Assembly (NCBI RefSeq): GCF_017349075.1
Contig: NZ_JAFMOF010000002.1
Location: forward strand, 1,798,001-1,862,000
DNA length: 64,000 bases
Source of the DNA: Streptomyces triculaminicus
Lineage (GTDB): Bacteria; Actinomycetota; Actinomycetes; Streptomycetales; Streptomycetaceae
Reading direction: 5' to 3'
Of this stretch, positions 8,035 to 18,100 are shown piece by piece. Under the pieces are notes generated by a model. The model did no database searches and was not told where the DNA came from. It saw nothing but the letters and a program-made list of their open reading frames with translations. The first letter of the stretch is position 1. Each line of letters starts with the position of its first letter. A program made the translations under genes and the position numbers.

Positions 8035-9140
8035 ACACAGGCATCCGCTTCGACGGCGTCTCGGTCGCCTACGGTGGAAACATCGTCCTCGACGCGCTCG
8101 ACCTCACCGTCGAACCCGGCGAGGTCATGGCGCTCCTCGGCCCCTCGGGCTCCGGCAAGACCACCGCCCTGCGCGCGGTCGCCGGCTTCGTGCAGCCGGT
8201 CGCCGGCCGGGTGTTCATCGGGGACCGGGACGTCACCGACCTACCGCCCCACCGGCGCGGCGTCGGCATGGTGGTCCAGCAGTACGCGCTCTTCCCCCAC
8301 ATGAGGGTCGACGCCAACGTCGCCTTCGGCCTCAAGGCACGAGGGGTACATGGGGCGCACGGGGCACGCAAGGCGCCACGGGACGAGATCGCCGCGCGTG
8401 TCACCGAGGCGCTGGAGATGACCGGCATGTCCGCGTACGCCCGGCGCTACCCGCGCGAGCTCTCCGGCGGACAGCAGCAGCGCGTCGCCATCGCCCGCGC
8501 GCTGGCCGTCCGGCCCGGCGTGCTCCTCCTGGACGAACCGTTGTCCGCCCTGGACGCGCAGCTGCGCTCGGGAATGCTCGCCGAACTCGCCCGCCTGCAC
8601 CGCGACCTGCCGGACGTCAGCATGCTGTACGTCACGCACGACCAGATCGAGGCGCTCACCCTCGCCGACCGGATCGCGCTGATGGACCGCGCCCGCCTCC
8701 AGGACTGCGGTACGCCGCAGGACCTCTACCGGCGGCCGCGCACCGAGTTCACCGCCTCCTTCGTCGGCAACGCCAACCTGCTGCCGGTGACGGTCACCGG
8801 CGACGGCGTACGGCTCGCCGGCGCCGTGCTGGACGTACCGGCGGCCGGTGCCGCCGCGCCGGGCGACCCGGCCACGCTGTGCGTACGCCCGCACGCCATC
8901 GGGCTCGGGGAGGGGCCGAACGCCCTGCGCGGGACGGTCACGGAGGTGCAGTGGCGCGGTGCCACGCACCGCCTGTGCGTCGACGTCGCCGGCCACCGGG
9001 TCACGGCCGACGTCCGCGAACTGCACGAAACGTCGTCGCTCGGCACCGAGGTCACGCTGCACTTCGCCGCGCGCGACGCGGTGGTGCTCCCGGCGACAGC
9101 AGCCCCCGTCGGGCCGGGCGGAGGTGCCGCTCATGGCTAG
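8031..9140 (+). CDS. ABC transporter ATP-binding protein (2-aminoethylphosphonate type, PhnT-like)
   Basis: A 369-residue ATPase of the CUT/spermidine-phosphonate importer class. It starts with TTG at 8031 inside the stop of the HAD gene. Walker A is GPSGSGKTT, the signature LSGGQQQR and Walker B VLLLDEP, followed by the H-loop VTHDQIEA. A C-terminal TOBE-like domain begins near residue 235 (SFVGNANLLPVTVTG). A short hydrophilic stretch GVHGAHGARKAPRDE between Q-loop and signature looks like a lineage-specific insert. It would power the two permeases that follow. Confidence 0.85.
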   Translation: MNTGIRFDGVSVAYGGNIVLDALDLTVEPGEVMALLGPSGSGKTTALRAVAGFVQPVAGRVFIGDRDVTDLPPHRRGVGMVVQQYALFPHMRVDANVAFGLKARGVHGAHGARKAPRDEIAARVTEALEMTGMSAYARRYPRELSGGQQQRVAIARALAVRPGVLLLDEPLSALDAQLRSGMLAELARLHRDLPDVSMLYVTHDQIEALTLADRIALMDRARLQDCGTPQDLYRRPRTEFTASFVGNANLLPVTVTGDGVRLAGAVLDVPAAGAAAPGDPATLCVRPHAIGLGEGPNALRGTVTEVQWRGATHRLCVDVAGHRVTADVRELHETSSLGTEVTLHFAARDAVVLPATAAPVGPGGGAAHG

Positions 9141-10026
9141 CGGCGTGCGCCTGCCGCTCGTACGGGTGGCCGTGCCCGCCCGGCCGCGCCGGATCCCCGC
9201 CTGGGTCCTGGCCCTCCCGCCTGTCGCCGCACTCGGCGTCGTCTTCCTCCATCCCCTCGCGCTCGTCCTGTGGCAGTCGGTGTCGCCGGACGGCGGCGGG
9301 CACTCGTTCTCCGCGTACGGCGAGGTCTTCGCCCAGGCCGCCTTCCGGGACGCCCTGCGCAACACCGTGCTGATCGCCGCGGGCTCCACCGCCGGTTCCC
9401 TGCTCCTGGGCTTCGCCCTCGCCCTCGTCATCGCGTTCGTACCGTTCCCGGGCGGCAAGGCGATCGGGCGGTTCATCGACGTCTTCCTGTCCTTCCCCTC
9501 CTTCCTCATCACCCTCGCGCTGCTGTTCGTCTACGGCACCGCGGGCATCGCCAACGGCCTGTGGACAGGCGCGACCGGGGCGGCAGCCGGTCCGTTCGAC
9601 TTCCTGCACACCCCCTGGGGCGTGCTGCTCGCCGAGATCACCTACTTCACACCGTTCGTGATGCGGCCGCTGCTCGGCGCCTTCGCGCAGATCGATCCCG
9701 CACAGCTGGACGTCGCGGCCTCGCTCGGCGCCCGGGCCCCACGGATCGTCCGGCAGGTGATCCTGCCCGAAGCCCTGCCCTCGCTGGCGGCGGGCGGCTC
9801 GCTGGTCCTGGTCATGTGCCTCAACGAATTCGGCATCGTCCTGTTCACCGGCGCCAAGGAAGTGACGACCCTGCCCGTCCTCGTCTACGGCAAGGCGATC
9901 CTCGACGGCGACTACGCCGGCGCCTGCGTGGTGGCCGTCGTCAACATCGCCCTCTCCCTGGCGCTGTACGGGCTCTACCGGACGCTCACCCACCGCATCG
10001 ACGGAGCCCACCGTGCTCGTACATAG
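9133..10026 (+). CDS. ABC transporter permease 1 (phosphonate importer)
   Basis: A 297-residue permease. I use the ATG at 9133, which overlaps the ATPase stop by eight bases. The much longer open frame upstream is a shadow of the ATPase gene. Six hydrophobic segments can be read, starting with WVLALPPVAALGVVFLHPLA. A binding-protein-dependent transport EAA loop is visible: DVAASLGARAPRIVRQVILP. It pairs with the next permease and the ATPase to form the membrane part of the importer. Confidence 0.85.
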   Translation: MASGVRLPLVRVAVPARPRRIPAWVLALPPVAALGVVFLHPLALVLWQSVSPDGGGHSFSAYGEVFAQAAFRDALRNTVLIAAGSTAGSLLLGFALALVIAFVPFPGGKAIGRFIDVFLSFPSFLITLALLFVYGTAGIANGLWTGATGAAAGPFDFLHTPWGVLLAEITYFTPFVMRPLLGAFAQIDPAQLDVAASLGARAPRIVRQVILPEALPSLAAGGSLVLVMCLNEFGIVLFTGAKEVTTLPVLVYGKAILDGDYAGACVVAVVNIALSLALYGLYRTLTHRIDGAHRART

Positions 10027-10804
10027 CCGACGCGCCCGCCGGGCCGTCCACGCCGCCTTCCTCGCCCTCTTCCTGCCCGTCTTCGCCCTGCCGTTCCTCG
10101 TCGTCCTCGCCGCTTCCCTGGCCACCCGGTGGAGCGGAGTCCTCCCCGCCGGCGCGACCCTGGAGCACTACCGGGCCGCCACCGACGCGGACGCGCTCGA
10201 CGCCCTGACCACCAGTCTGCTGACCGCGCTGGCCGCCTCGGCCGCCGCCCTCGTCACCGGGACCTGGGCGGCACTGGCGGCCAAGGGCTCACGCGCCCGT
10301 AGGGTGATCGACCTGCTGTTCATGCTGCCGGTCGCCGTGCCGTCCGTGGTGATCGGGCTCTCCCTCCTGGTGGCCTTCTCCAAGCCGCCGCTCCTGCTCA
10401 ACGGCACCCCCACGATCGTCGTCCTGGCCCACGCGGTCCTCGTGACCTCCTTCGCCCACCAGGCCGTCTCGGCAGCCCTGGACCGCCTCGACCCCGCGTA
10501 CGAACAGGCCGCCGCGAGCCTCGGCGCGAGCCCCCTGCGCGTGCTGCTGCGGGTCAGGCTGCCGCTGCTCCTGCCGTCGCTCTCGGCGGCCGCGGGGCTG
10601 TGCTTCGCCCTGTCCATGGGCGAACTGAGCGCCACGATCATGCTGTACCCGCCCGACTGGGCGCCCCTGCCCGTCAAGATCTTCGCCGCCACCGACCGCG
10701 GCGCGCTCTTCTCCGGTGCCGCGCTCGCCGTCGTCCTCATGGCCACCACATTCCTCGCGCTCCTCGCGGTCTCCCGGATCCGCACACGGGCCGTACACCG
10801 CTGA
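10013..10804 (+). CDS. ABC transporter permease 2 (phosphonate importer)
   Basis: A 263-residue permease starting at a GTG that overlaps the previous gene by 14 bases. Hydrophobic helices are clear (for example FLALFLPVFALPFLVVLAAS), and the EAA loop reads EQAAASLGASPLRVLLRVRLP. Having two separate permeases of this size, next to a PhnT-like ATPase, matches the 2-aminoethylphosphonate importer family rather than the PhnCDE type. Confidence 0.85.
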   Translation: MLVHSRRARRAVHAAFLALFLPVFALPFLVVLAASLATRWSGVLPAGATLEHYRAATDADALDALTTSLLTALAASAAALVTGTWAALAAKGSRARRVIDLLFMLPVAVPSVVIGLSLLVAFSKPPLLLNGTPTIVVLAHAVLVTSFAHQAVSAALDRLDPAYEQAAASLGASPLRVLLRVRLPLLLPSLSAAAGLCFALSMGELSATIMLYPPDWAPLPVKIFAATDRGALFSGAALAVVLMATTFLALLAVSRIRTRAVHR

Positions 10805-10842
10805 TCACCCCCCCAACCCCCAGGAACCTCAGGGAGTCCGCC

Positions 10843-11892
10843 ATGCCCCGTACCCGCTCGATGCTTCCCCTGGCCGCCCTGCTCGTCCTGCCGCTCACCG
10901 CGTGCGGCGGGACGGCCGACGCCGACGCGAAGGAGATCACCGTCTACAGCGCCGACGGCCTCAGGGCCGAGGACGGCTCCGGCTTCTACGACAAGGTCTT
11001 CAAGGACTTCGAGAAGGAGACCGGCATCAAGGTCCGCTACGTCGAAGGCGGCTCCGGCGAGGTCGTGCAGCGCCTGGCCCGGGAGAAGTCCAACACCAAG
11101 GCCGACGTCGTCGTCACCCTGCCGCCCTTCATCCAGCAGGCCGACGGCAAAGGCCTGCTGGCCGCCTACCGGCCCCAGGGCTCCGACAAGGTAGCCGACG
11201 GCGCCAAGGACCCCGCAGGCAAGTGGACGGCCGTCGCCAACAACTACTTCTGCTTCATCTACAACACCAAGGAGCTCCACGGCACCCCGCCCAGGACCTG
11301 GAAGGACCTCCTCGACGCCGGATACAAGGGCAAGCTGCAGTACTCCACGCCTGGCGTGGCGGGCGACGGTACGGCCGTCCTCATCAAGGTCATGCACGAC
11401 CTCGGCGGCAAGGAACCCGCCATGGCCTACCTCAAGGACCTGCAGAAGAACAACGTCGGCCCCTCCAAGTCCACCGGCCAGCTCGCCCCCAAGGTCGACA
11501 AAGGTGAACTCCTGGTGGCCAACGGGGACGTGCAGATGAACTTCGCCAACACGAAGTCGATGCCGAACCAGGGCATTTTCTTCCCGGCGGGCGACAACGG
11601 AAAGCCCACCACGTTCGCCCTCCCGTACGCCGCCGGCCTCGTCAAGGCCGCCCCGCACGCGGCGAGCGCCAAGAAGTTCCTCGACTACCTCCTGACCGAC
11701 CGCGTGCAGCGCGAGGTCTCGGCTGTGGGCGGCGGCTTCCCCTCCCGTACGGACGTCAAGGCGACGGACCTCAACGCCACCGCGCTCACCGGAATCATGC
11801 GCGGAGTGGAGATCTTCCAGCCCGACTGGGCCGACATCGACAAGAACCTTCCCTCCTATGTCGAGGCGTGGAAGACGGCCACCGGCAGCTGA
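10843..11892 (+). CDS. Phosphonate ABC transporter substrate-binding lipoprotein (PhnS-like)
   Basis: A 349-residue extracellular binding protein. The signal peptide ends in a lipobox, PLTAC, so it is attached to the membrane outer face. The mature part has the iron/spermidine/AEP-type periplasmic-binding-protein fold (EITVYSADG near the start, NNYFCFIYNTKEL, and GIFFPAGDNGKPTTFALPY). Within this fold the 2-aminoethylphosphonate receptors (TIGR03227) fit best given the neighbours; an iron(III)-binding protein would be the main alternative. It is the last gene of the phosphonate operon, 38 bases after permease 2. Confidence 0.8.
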   Translation: MPRTRSMLPLAALLVLPLTACGGTADADAKEITVYSADGLRAEDGSGFYDKVFKDFEKETGIKVRYVEGGSGEVVQRLAREKSNTKADVVVTLPPFIQQADGKGLLAAYRPQGSDKVADGAKDPAGKWTAVANNYFCFIYNTKELHGTPPRTWKDLLDAGYKGKLQYSTPGVAGDGTAVLIKVMHDLGGKEPAMAYLKDLQKNNVGPSKSTGQLAPKVDKGELLVANGDVQMNFANTKSMPNQGIFFPAGDNGKPTTFALPYAAGLVKAAPHAASAKKFLDYLLTDRVQREVSAVGGGFPSRTDVKATDLNATALTGIMRGVEIFQPDWADIDKNLPSYVEAWKTATGS

Positions 11893-11957
11893 CCCGGGTG
11901 GTCGTCTTGGGGGTGTACCCGGCGCCGGGCAGCGAATGGCCGGTCTCAGGTTGAGTA

Positions 11958-11986
11958 TTGAGGTCCAATGTCAAGCGGAATATGAT
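11958..11986 (+). promoter_or_regulatory. Sigma-70 (HrdB)-type promoter of the PKS operon
   Basis: TTGAGG at 11958-11963, a 17-base spacer and TATGAT at 11981-11986 form a good housekeeping promoter. It lies about 200 bases before the first PKS start at 12187, so the transcript would have a leader of roughly 195 bases. The stretch 11893-12186 has no gene. Confidence 0.6.
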
Positions 11987-12186
11987 GCGCGGGCGCCAAA
12001 AGGATTCCCGTGTATGCAACTGTGCGCTGTGTAACCGGACTTGTACCTCTGGTTGCGGGCGTGAAACGGTGATCCGGAACTTTGCTGCAGAGGCTCAAGT
12101 AACTGCGGAGGCGGGAGCGATAGTCCTTGCATCCGGCTCCTCCGGCATCGTCCAGTTTCCAGAGTCCCTGGTGGGGAGCCGTCTTC

Positions 12187-15100
12187 GTGGTGCAGACAAC
12201 CGTCATCGGTGTCAGTCCTTTCGGGGAGTCTGACCCGCGACTCGTCGCGGCCGTCCGCAGAGCCGGTGGGCTCGGCGTCCTCGACCTCGGCGGCGGGGGC
12301 CGGCGCGCCCGCGAAGCCCTCTCCCTCGCCCGCCGTTGGACCGGCGGCACCTTCGGTGTACGTGTTGCGGAGGACTGCGCACTCCATCCGGACGAACTGC
12401 ACGACCGGCACGCCCCGGGGCCGCACACCGTCCTGCTCGCCCCCGGCGTCACCCGGCCCGCGGACTGGGCCCGAGGCGTCACCGTCCTGGCCGAGGTCCG
12501 CTCCCGGGCCGAGGCCCGTGCCGCGGTACGGGCGGGGGCGGCCGGTATCGTCGCGCGCGGCAGTGAGTGCGGTGGCCCGGCCGGTGAACTGTCCACCTTC
12601 GTGCTGCTGCAACAGCTGCTCGCCGACCCCGAGGTGGGCGTCCCCGTCTGGGCGTGCGGCGGCGTCGGGCCGAACACCGCCGCGGCGGCCGTCCTCGCGG
12701 GCGCCACCGGGGTCGTACTCGACGTACAGCTCGCACTGCTGGAGGAAGCGGCCACTCCGCCCGCGCTCGCCCGCCTGCTGCGCACGGCGGACGGCACCGG
12801 CACGATCCTCGCCGGCGGACGGCGCCTGCTGGACCGCGACCGGCCGGGCCTGCCCGCCGAACTGCGCGACCGCCCCGTCCCGCTCGGACAGGACGCCTTC
12901 CTCGCCCGCCGTTTCGCCCAGGACCACCGCACGGTGGGCGCGGCGGTACGAGCGGTGCGCGAGGGCATCGACCGGGCGCTCCGCACCCCCGGAGGGCCCG
13001 AGGCGCTGCGCCCCGGATCCGCCATGAGCCGTTCGTTCGGCACCGAACTCCCCATCGCTCAGGGGCCGATGACACGGGTCAGCGACCAGGCGCGCTTCGC
13101 CGCGGCGGTCGCGGAGGGCGGCGGCCTCCCGTTCCTCGCGCTGGCCCTTTCCGGTCCCGAGCGGACCAGATCCCTTCTGGAGGAGACCAGGGCCGTGCTC
13201 GACGGGCGGCCCTGGGGCGTCGGCATCCTGGGCTTCGCGCCGGACGACGTGCGCCGCACCCAGCTCGAAGCCGTACGCGAACTCCGGCCCACCCATGCCG
13301 TCCTCGCCGGTGGCCGCCCCACGCAGGCCGCCGCGCTGGAAGCCCACGGCGTCCGCACCTTCCTGCAGGTCCCGACGCCCGGGCTGCTCGGGCAGTTCCT
13401 CGACGCGGGAGCCCGGCGCTTCGTCTTCGAGGGCGCCGAATGCGGCGGCCACGTCGGGCCCAGCAACTCCTTCCCGCTCTGGGAGGCCCAGCTGGCCGTC
13501 CTGGAACGGTTCCTGGACGACCGCGACCGGCGGGAGCGGGACGAGCCACCCGGGATCGAAGTGCTGTTCGCCGGCGGCATCCACGACGAGCGCTCGGCGG
13601 CCATGGTCGCGGCCCTGTCCACCGGGCTCACCCGACGCGGCGCCGCGATCGGCGTCCTGATGGGCACCGCGTACCTCTTCACCCACGAGGCGGTGGAGTG
13701 CGGCGCGCTCCAGCCCACCTTCCAGCACACAGTGCTCACCGCCGAGAGCACCGTCCTGCTGGACACCGCGCCGGGCCACGTCACCCGCTGCGTACCGAGC
13801 CCGTTCACCGCCACCTACCGCAGGCACCAGGACGACCTGCGCCGGCAAGGCATCCGCGGACGAGAAGCCTGGGAGCGGCTGGAACGGCTCAACCTGGGAC
13901 GGCTGCGCATCGCCGCCAAGGGCGTCGAGCGCGTGGAAGACGAACTCCACCCGGTGGGAGAGGAACGGCAGCTCGACGAGGGCATGTTCATGGCCGGGGA
14001 GGTCGCGGTGCTGCGCGACGCCACCACCACCGTGGACGAACTGCACCACGCCGTCACGGCCGGGGCGGCCGCCTTCTACGAGCGGCGCGCCGCGGAACTG
14101 ACCGGCGACGCGCCCTCCGGGGCCACGGCCCACGCGACCCCGGCCCCCGCGCCGCCGCTCGACGTCGCGATCATCGGCATGGCCGGCATGTTCCCCGGAG
14201 CCCCCGACCTGCCCGCCTTCTGGGCCCAGGTACTCGCCGGCACGGACGCGGTCACCGAAGTGCCCGAGGACCGCTGGGAGCCCGCCCTCCACTACGGCGC
14301 GGAAGCGCCCGCGCACGACACCTCGGCCTCCCGATGGGGCGGCTTCCTGCCGGGAATCCCCTTCGACCCGCTGCGCTACGGCATCCCGCCGTCCTCACTC
14401 GCCTCCGTCGACCCCGTACAGCTGCTCGCCCTGGAAGCGGCCCGGCGCGCCCTCGCCGACTCGGGCTACGAACAGCGTGACTTCCCGCGCGCACGCACCG
14501 CCGTGATCTTCGGGGCCGAGGCGGGCAGCGACATGGCCGGCGCGACCACGCTGCGCACCGTCCTGCCGTCCTATCTGGGCGGACGGCTCCCGGAGGACCT
14601 GGCGGAGCAGCTGCCCGCCCTCACCGAGGACTCCTTCCCCGGGATGCTCGCCAACGTCATCTCCGGCCGCATCGCCAACCGCCTGGACCTCGGCGGAGCC
14701 AACTACACCGTGGACGCCGCCTGCGCCTCCTCACTGGCCGCCCTCGACGTCGCCTGCAAGGAGCTGACCACGGGCGCGGCGGACCTCGCCCTGTGCGGCG
14801 GCGCCGACCTGCACAACGGCATCAACGACTACGTCCTCTTCTCCTCCGTGCACGCACTGTCCCCCACCGGCCGCTGCAAGACCTTCGACGCCGGGGCGGA
14901 CGGCATCGCCCTGGGCGAGGGCGTCGCCTGCGTGGTGCTCAAACGACTGGCCGACGCCCAGCGCGACGGCGACCGTATCTACGCCGTCGTCAAGGGCGTC
15001 GGCTCCTCCAGCGACGGACGCTCCCGCGGCCTGACCGCGCCACGGCCGGAGGGCCAGCGCACGGCGCTGGAGCGGGCCTACGCCCAGGCCCGCATCTCAC

Positions 15101-18100
15101 CGGCCCGGGTCGGCCTGGTCGAGGCGCACGGCACCGGTACGGTCGTCGGCGACCGTACCGAACTCGACGTGCTCACCGAGGTGTTCCAGGAGTCGGCGGC
15201 AGCGTCGGGCGGCTGCGTGATCGGTTCGGTGAAGTCGCAGATCGGCCACACCAAGTGCGCGGCCGGCCTCGCCGGCGTGATCAAGACGGCTCTGGCGCTG
15301 TACACCGGAGTGCGCCCGCCGACCCTGCACATCCGGCAGCCCAATCCGGCCTGGCGGCCGGAGAGCAGCCCATTCGTCTTCCACCAACGGGCCCTGCCCT
15401 GGGCCACGCCGTCCGGGGAACGCGTGGGCGGCGTGAGCGCCTTCGGCTTCGGCGGCACCAACTTCCACGTCGTGCTGGGCGGGTGCGACAACGAAGCCCC
15501 GCCACGCCAGGCCGCCGACGCCTGGCCCGCCGAGCTGTTCCTGTTCCGCGGCAAGGTGGCGATCGAGGAGCTGCTGCGACTGGCGGAGACGGACGCGGAC
15601 CGCGCGGTCACCGGAACGGCCGCCACCGCGGACGGGAAGCACACGGACGGGAAGGACACGGCCCGCTGGCGGCCGTGGCGGCTCCGCGACCTGGCACGCA
15701 CAGCGGCGCGCCGGGCCGCGGACCCGGCCGCCGGTCCGGTCACTGCGGCCGTCGTCGCCGCCGACCTCGCCGAACTGCCCGGCCTGCTACGGGCCGCGCT
15801 GGCGGGCAACGCGGCGCCGGGCGTTTTCACAGTCGAGGCCGAGGGGAACGACCACCCGGCCACCGCAGAGGGCGAGACCGGCAAGCTGGCCTTCCTCTTC
15901 CCGGGCCAGGGCAGCCAGCGGCCCGGCATGCTGGCGGACCTGTTCACCGCCTTCCCGGAGACGCACGAGCACCTGCGCCGGGCCCCGGTCGACGCGATGT
16001 TCCCGCCGGCCGCGTTCGACCCGGCCGGCCGGGACGCACAGCGTGCCCGGCTCGCCGACACCCGCCGGGCCCAGCCCGCCCTGGGTGCCGCCTGCCTGGC
16101 CGCCCACGATGTGCTGTCGACGCTCGGAGTCCGCCCCGACATGGTGGCCGGTCACTCCTACGGAGAACTCGTGGCGCTGTGCGTGGCCGACGCGTTCCCC
16201 GCCGCGGACCTGCCCGAGCTGAGCGAGCTGCGCGCCGAGACGATGCTCAGCGCGGCCGGGGACGAGCCGGGCGCCATGGCCGCCGTCACAGCGGGCGCGG
16301 CAGCCGTGGAGGCCGTACTGGCCAAGGCCGGTCTCGCCGGCCACGTGGTGGTCGCGGGCCACAACTCTCCGTCCCAGACGACGATCGCTGCGCCGAGCCA
16401 GGCGGTGCGCCAAGGCGTGGCGGCACTGCGGGACGCCGGCTTCGGCGCGCAGCCGCTCGACGTGGCGTGCGCGTTCCACAGCCCGATGATGGCCGGCGCG
16501 GCGGAGACCTTCGCCGAGGTGCTCTCCTCCCGCCCCTTACGTGCACCGGAGATCCCGGTGTGGTCCGGGCTGACAGCGACCCGCTACCCGGCGGACACCG
16601 CGGAGCTGCGGGCCCGCCTCGCCGGGCAGATCACGGCGCCGGTGCGCTTCGCCGAGCAGATCGAGGCGATGTACGAGGCCGGAGCGCGGATCTTCGTCGA
16701 AGCAGGCCCCGGCACCGTACTCACCGGCCTGGTGCGCGCCACCCTCGGCGACCGGCCGCACCTGGCCGTCCCCTTCGAGCCGCACCCCGAGGCGGGGCTG
16801 CGCGGTCACCTGGAGGCGCTGGCGCGGCTGGCGGTCTCAGGGGGCGTCCACGTCGACGCGGAAGCGCTGTTCGCGGGCCGGGACGCGGTGGTGGCCGAGC
16901 CCGGGCGGACGCCGGAGCGCCCCGGCTGGATCGTGGACGGGCACATGGTCCGCACCGCGGACGGCGGGCTGCTCCCCGGAGGAATGCAGCCGGCCCGGCG
17001 GATCGCACCGCTGACACCCGCCCTGGGCGAGACACCGGCCCTGGGCGGTGCCGGCGCGAACGGGACCGGAGGGGTGGACCGGGCGGTCCTGCTCCAGGAC
17101 TTCCTGCGCGGCAGCCGTGAGCTGATCGCGGCACAGCGGGACGTCCTGCTGACGTACTTCGGCGGGACGGCGGCCATCCCGCCGCAGGCCCCCGCGCCGG
17201 TGATGGAATCGGCCGCCGTTCCGGCAGCGACAGCAGCGACAGCAGTGGCGGCTGAGGCGACGGCAACGGCCCTTCCCGCGGAAGCCGACGAGCCCGACCT
17301 GCTGCGCACGGTGCTGTCGGTCATCAGCGAACGGACCGGCTACCCCGTGGAGATGCTCGACCCCCAGCTCGACCTCGAGGCCGATCTGAGCGTGGACTCG
17401 ATCAAGCGGACGGAGATCGCCGGTGAACTGGCGAAGCGCCTGGGAGGCGTCGGACTGCAGACCTGGGACGACGCGGACCTGGAGAGCCTGACGCGGGCAC
17501 GGACCGCGGCGTCGATCGTGGAGTGGATGGATGCGCACACGGGAGGTCCGGCAGAGTCCCAGACCCCCACTTCGCGCCCGGAGCAGGAGCCGGACGACTC
17601 CGCGACCGCGGAGCCGACCGGAGTCGCGCCCCGGCGGTACGTCCCGCGGAGCGTGGCCCTGGACGACGCACCGCCACCGGACGGCTCCCCGGCCCTGCGG
17701 GACACGCGCGTCCTCGTGCTCGGCGGCAGCGACCGTACCGCCCGGGCCCTCGTCGCCCGGCTCCGGGAGCACGGAGCGCACGCCACCCACTCCGACGGCG
17801 TGTCCGGAGACCCGGCCGGGCCGCTGGATGGGGTGATCCTGCTGGCCGGGCCCGTACTGCCGGGCGCCTTCCCCCTCCTGAAGGACCTGCTCGGACGCGG
17901 ACCGCGCCGCCTGCTGTGCGTACGGTGGGCCGAGGACGGCGATCGAGTCGACGGGCTGGGCGGTTTCCTCCGCACCGCAGCCCGCGAGTATCCGGACACA
18001 GCCGCCCGCCTGGTGTCTCTTCCCGGCGGGCAGGACACCGACGGCACGGCGGCCGCGATCGTCGCGGAACTCATCGCACCCGACCGGGAACCCGTCGTCG

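Noticed and set aside
11971-14316. 781-codon minus-strand frame over the first PKS gene
   Set aside because: It lies entirely opposite the flavin and KS domains, which have intact motifs on the plus strand; the minus text has none.
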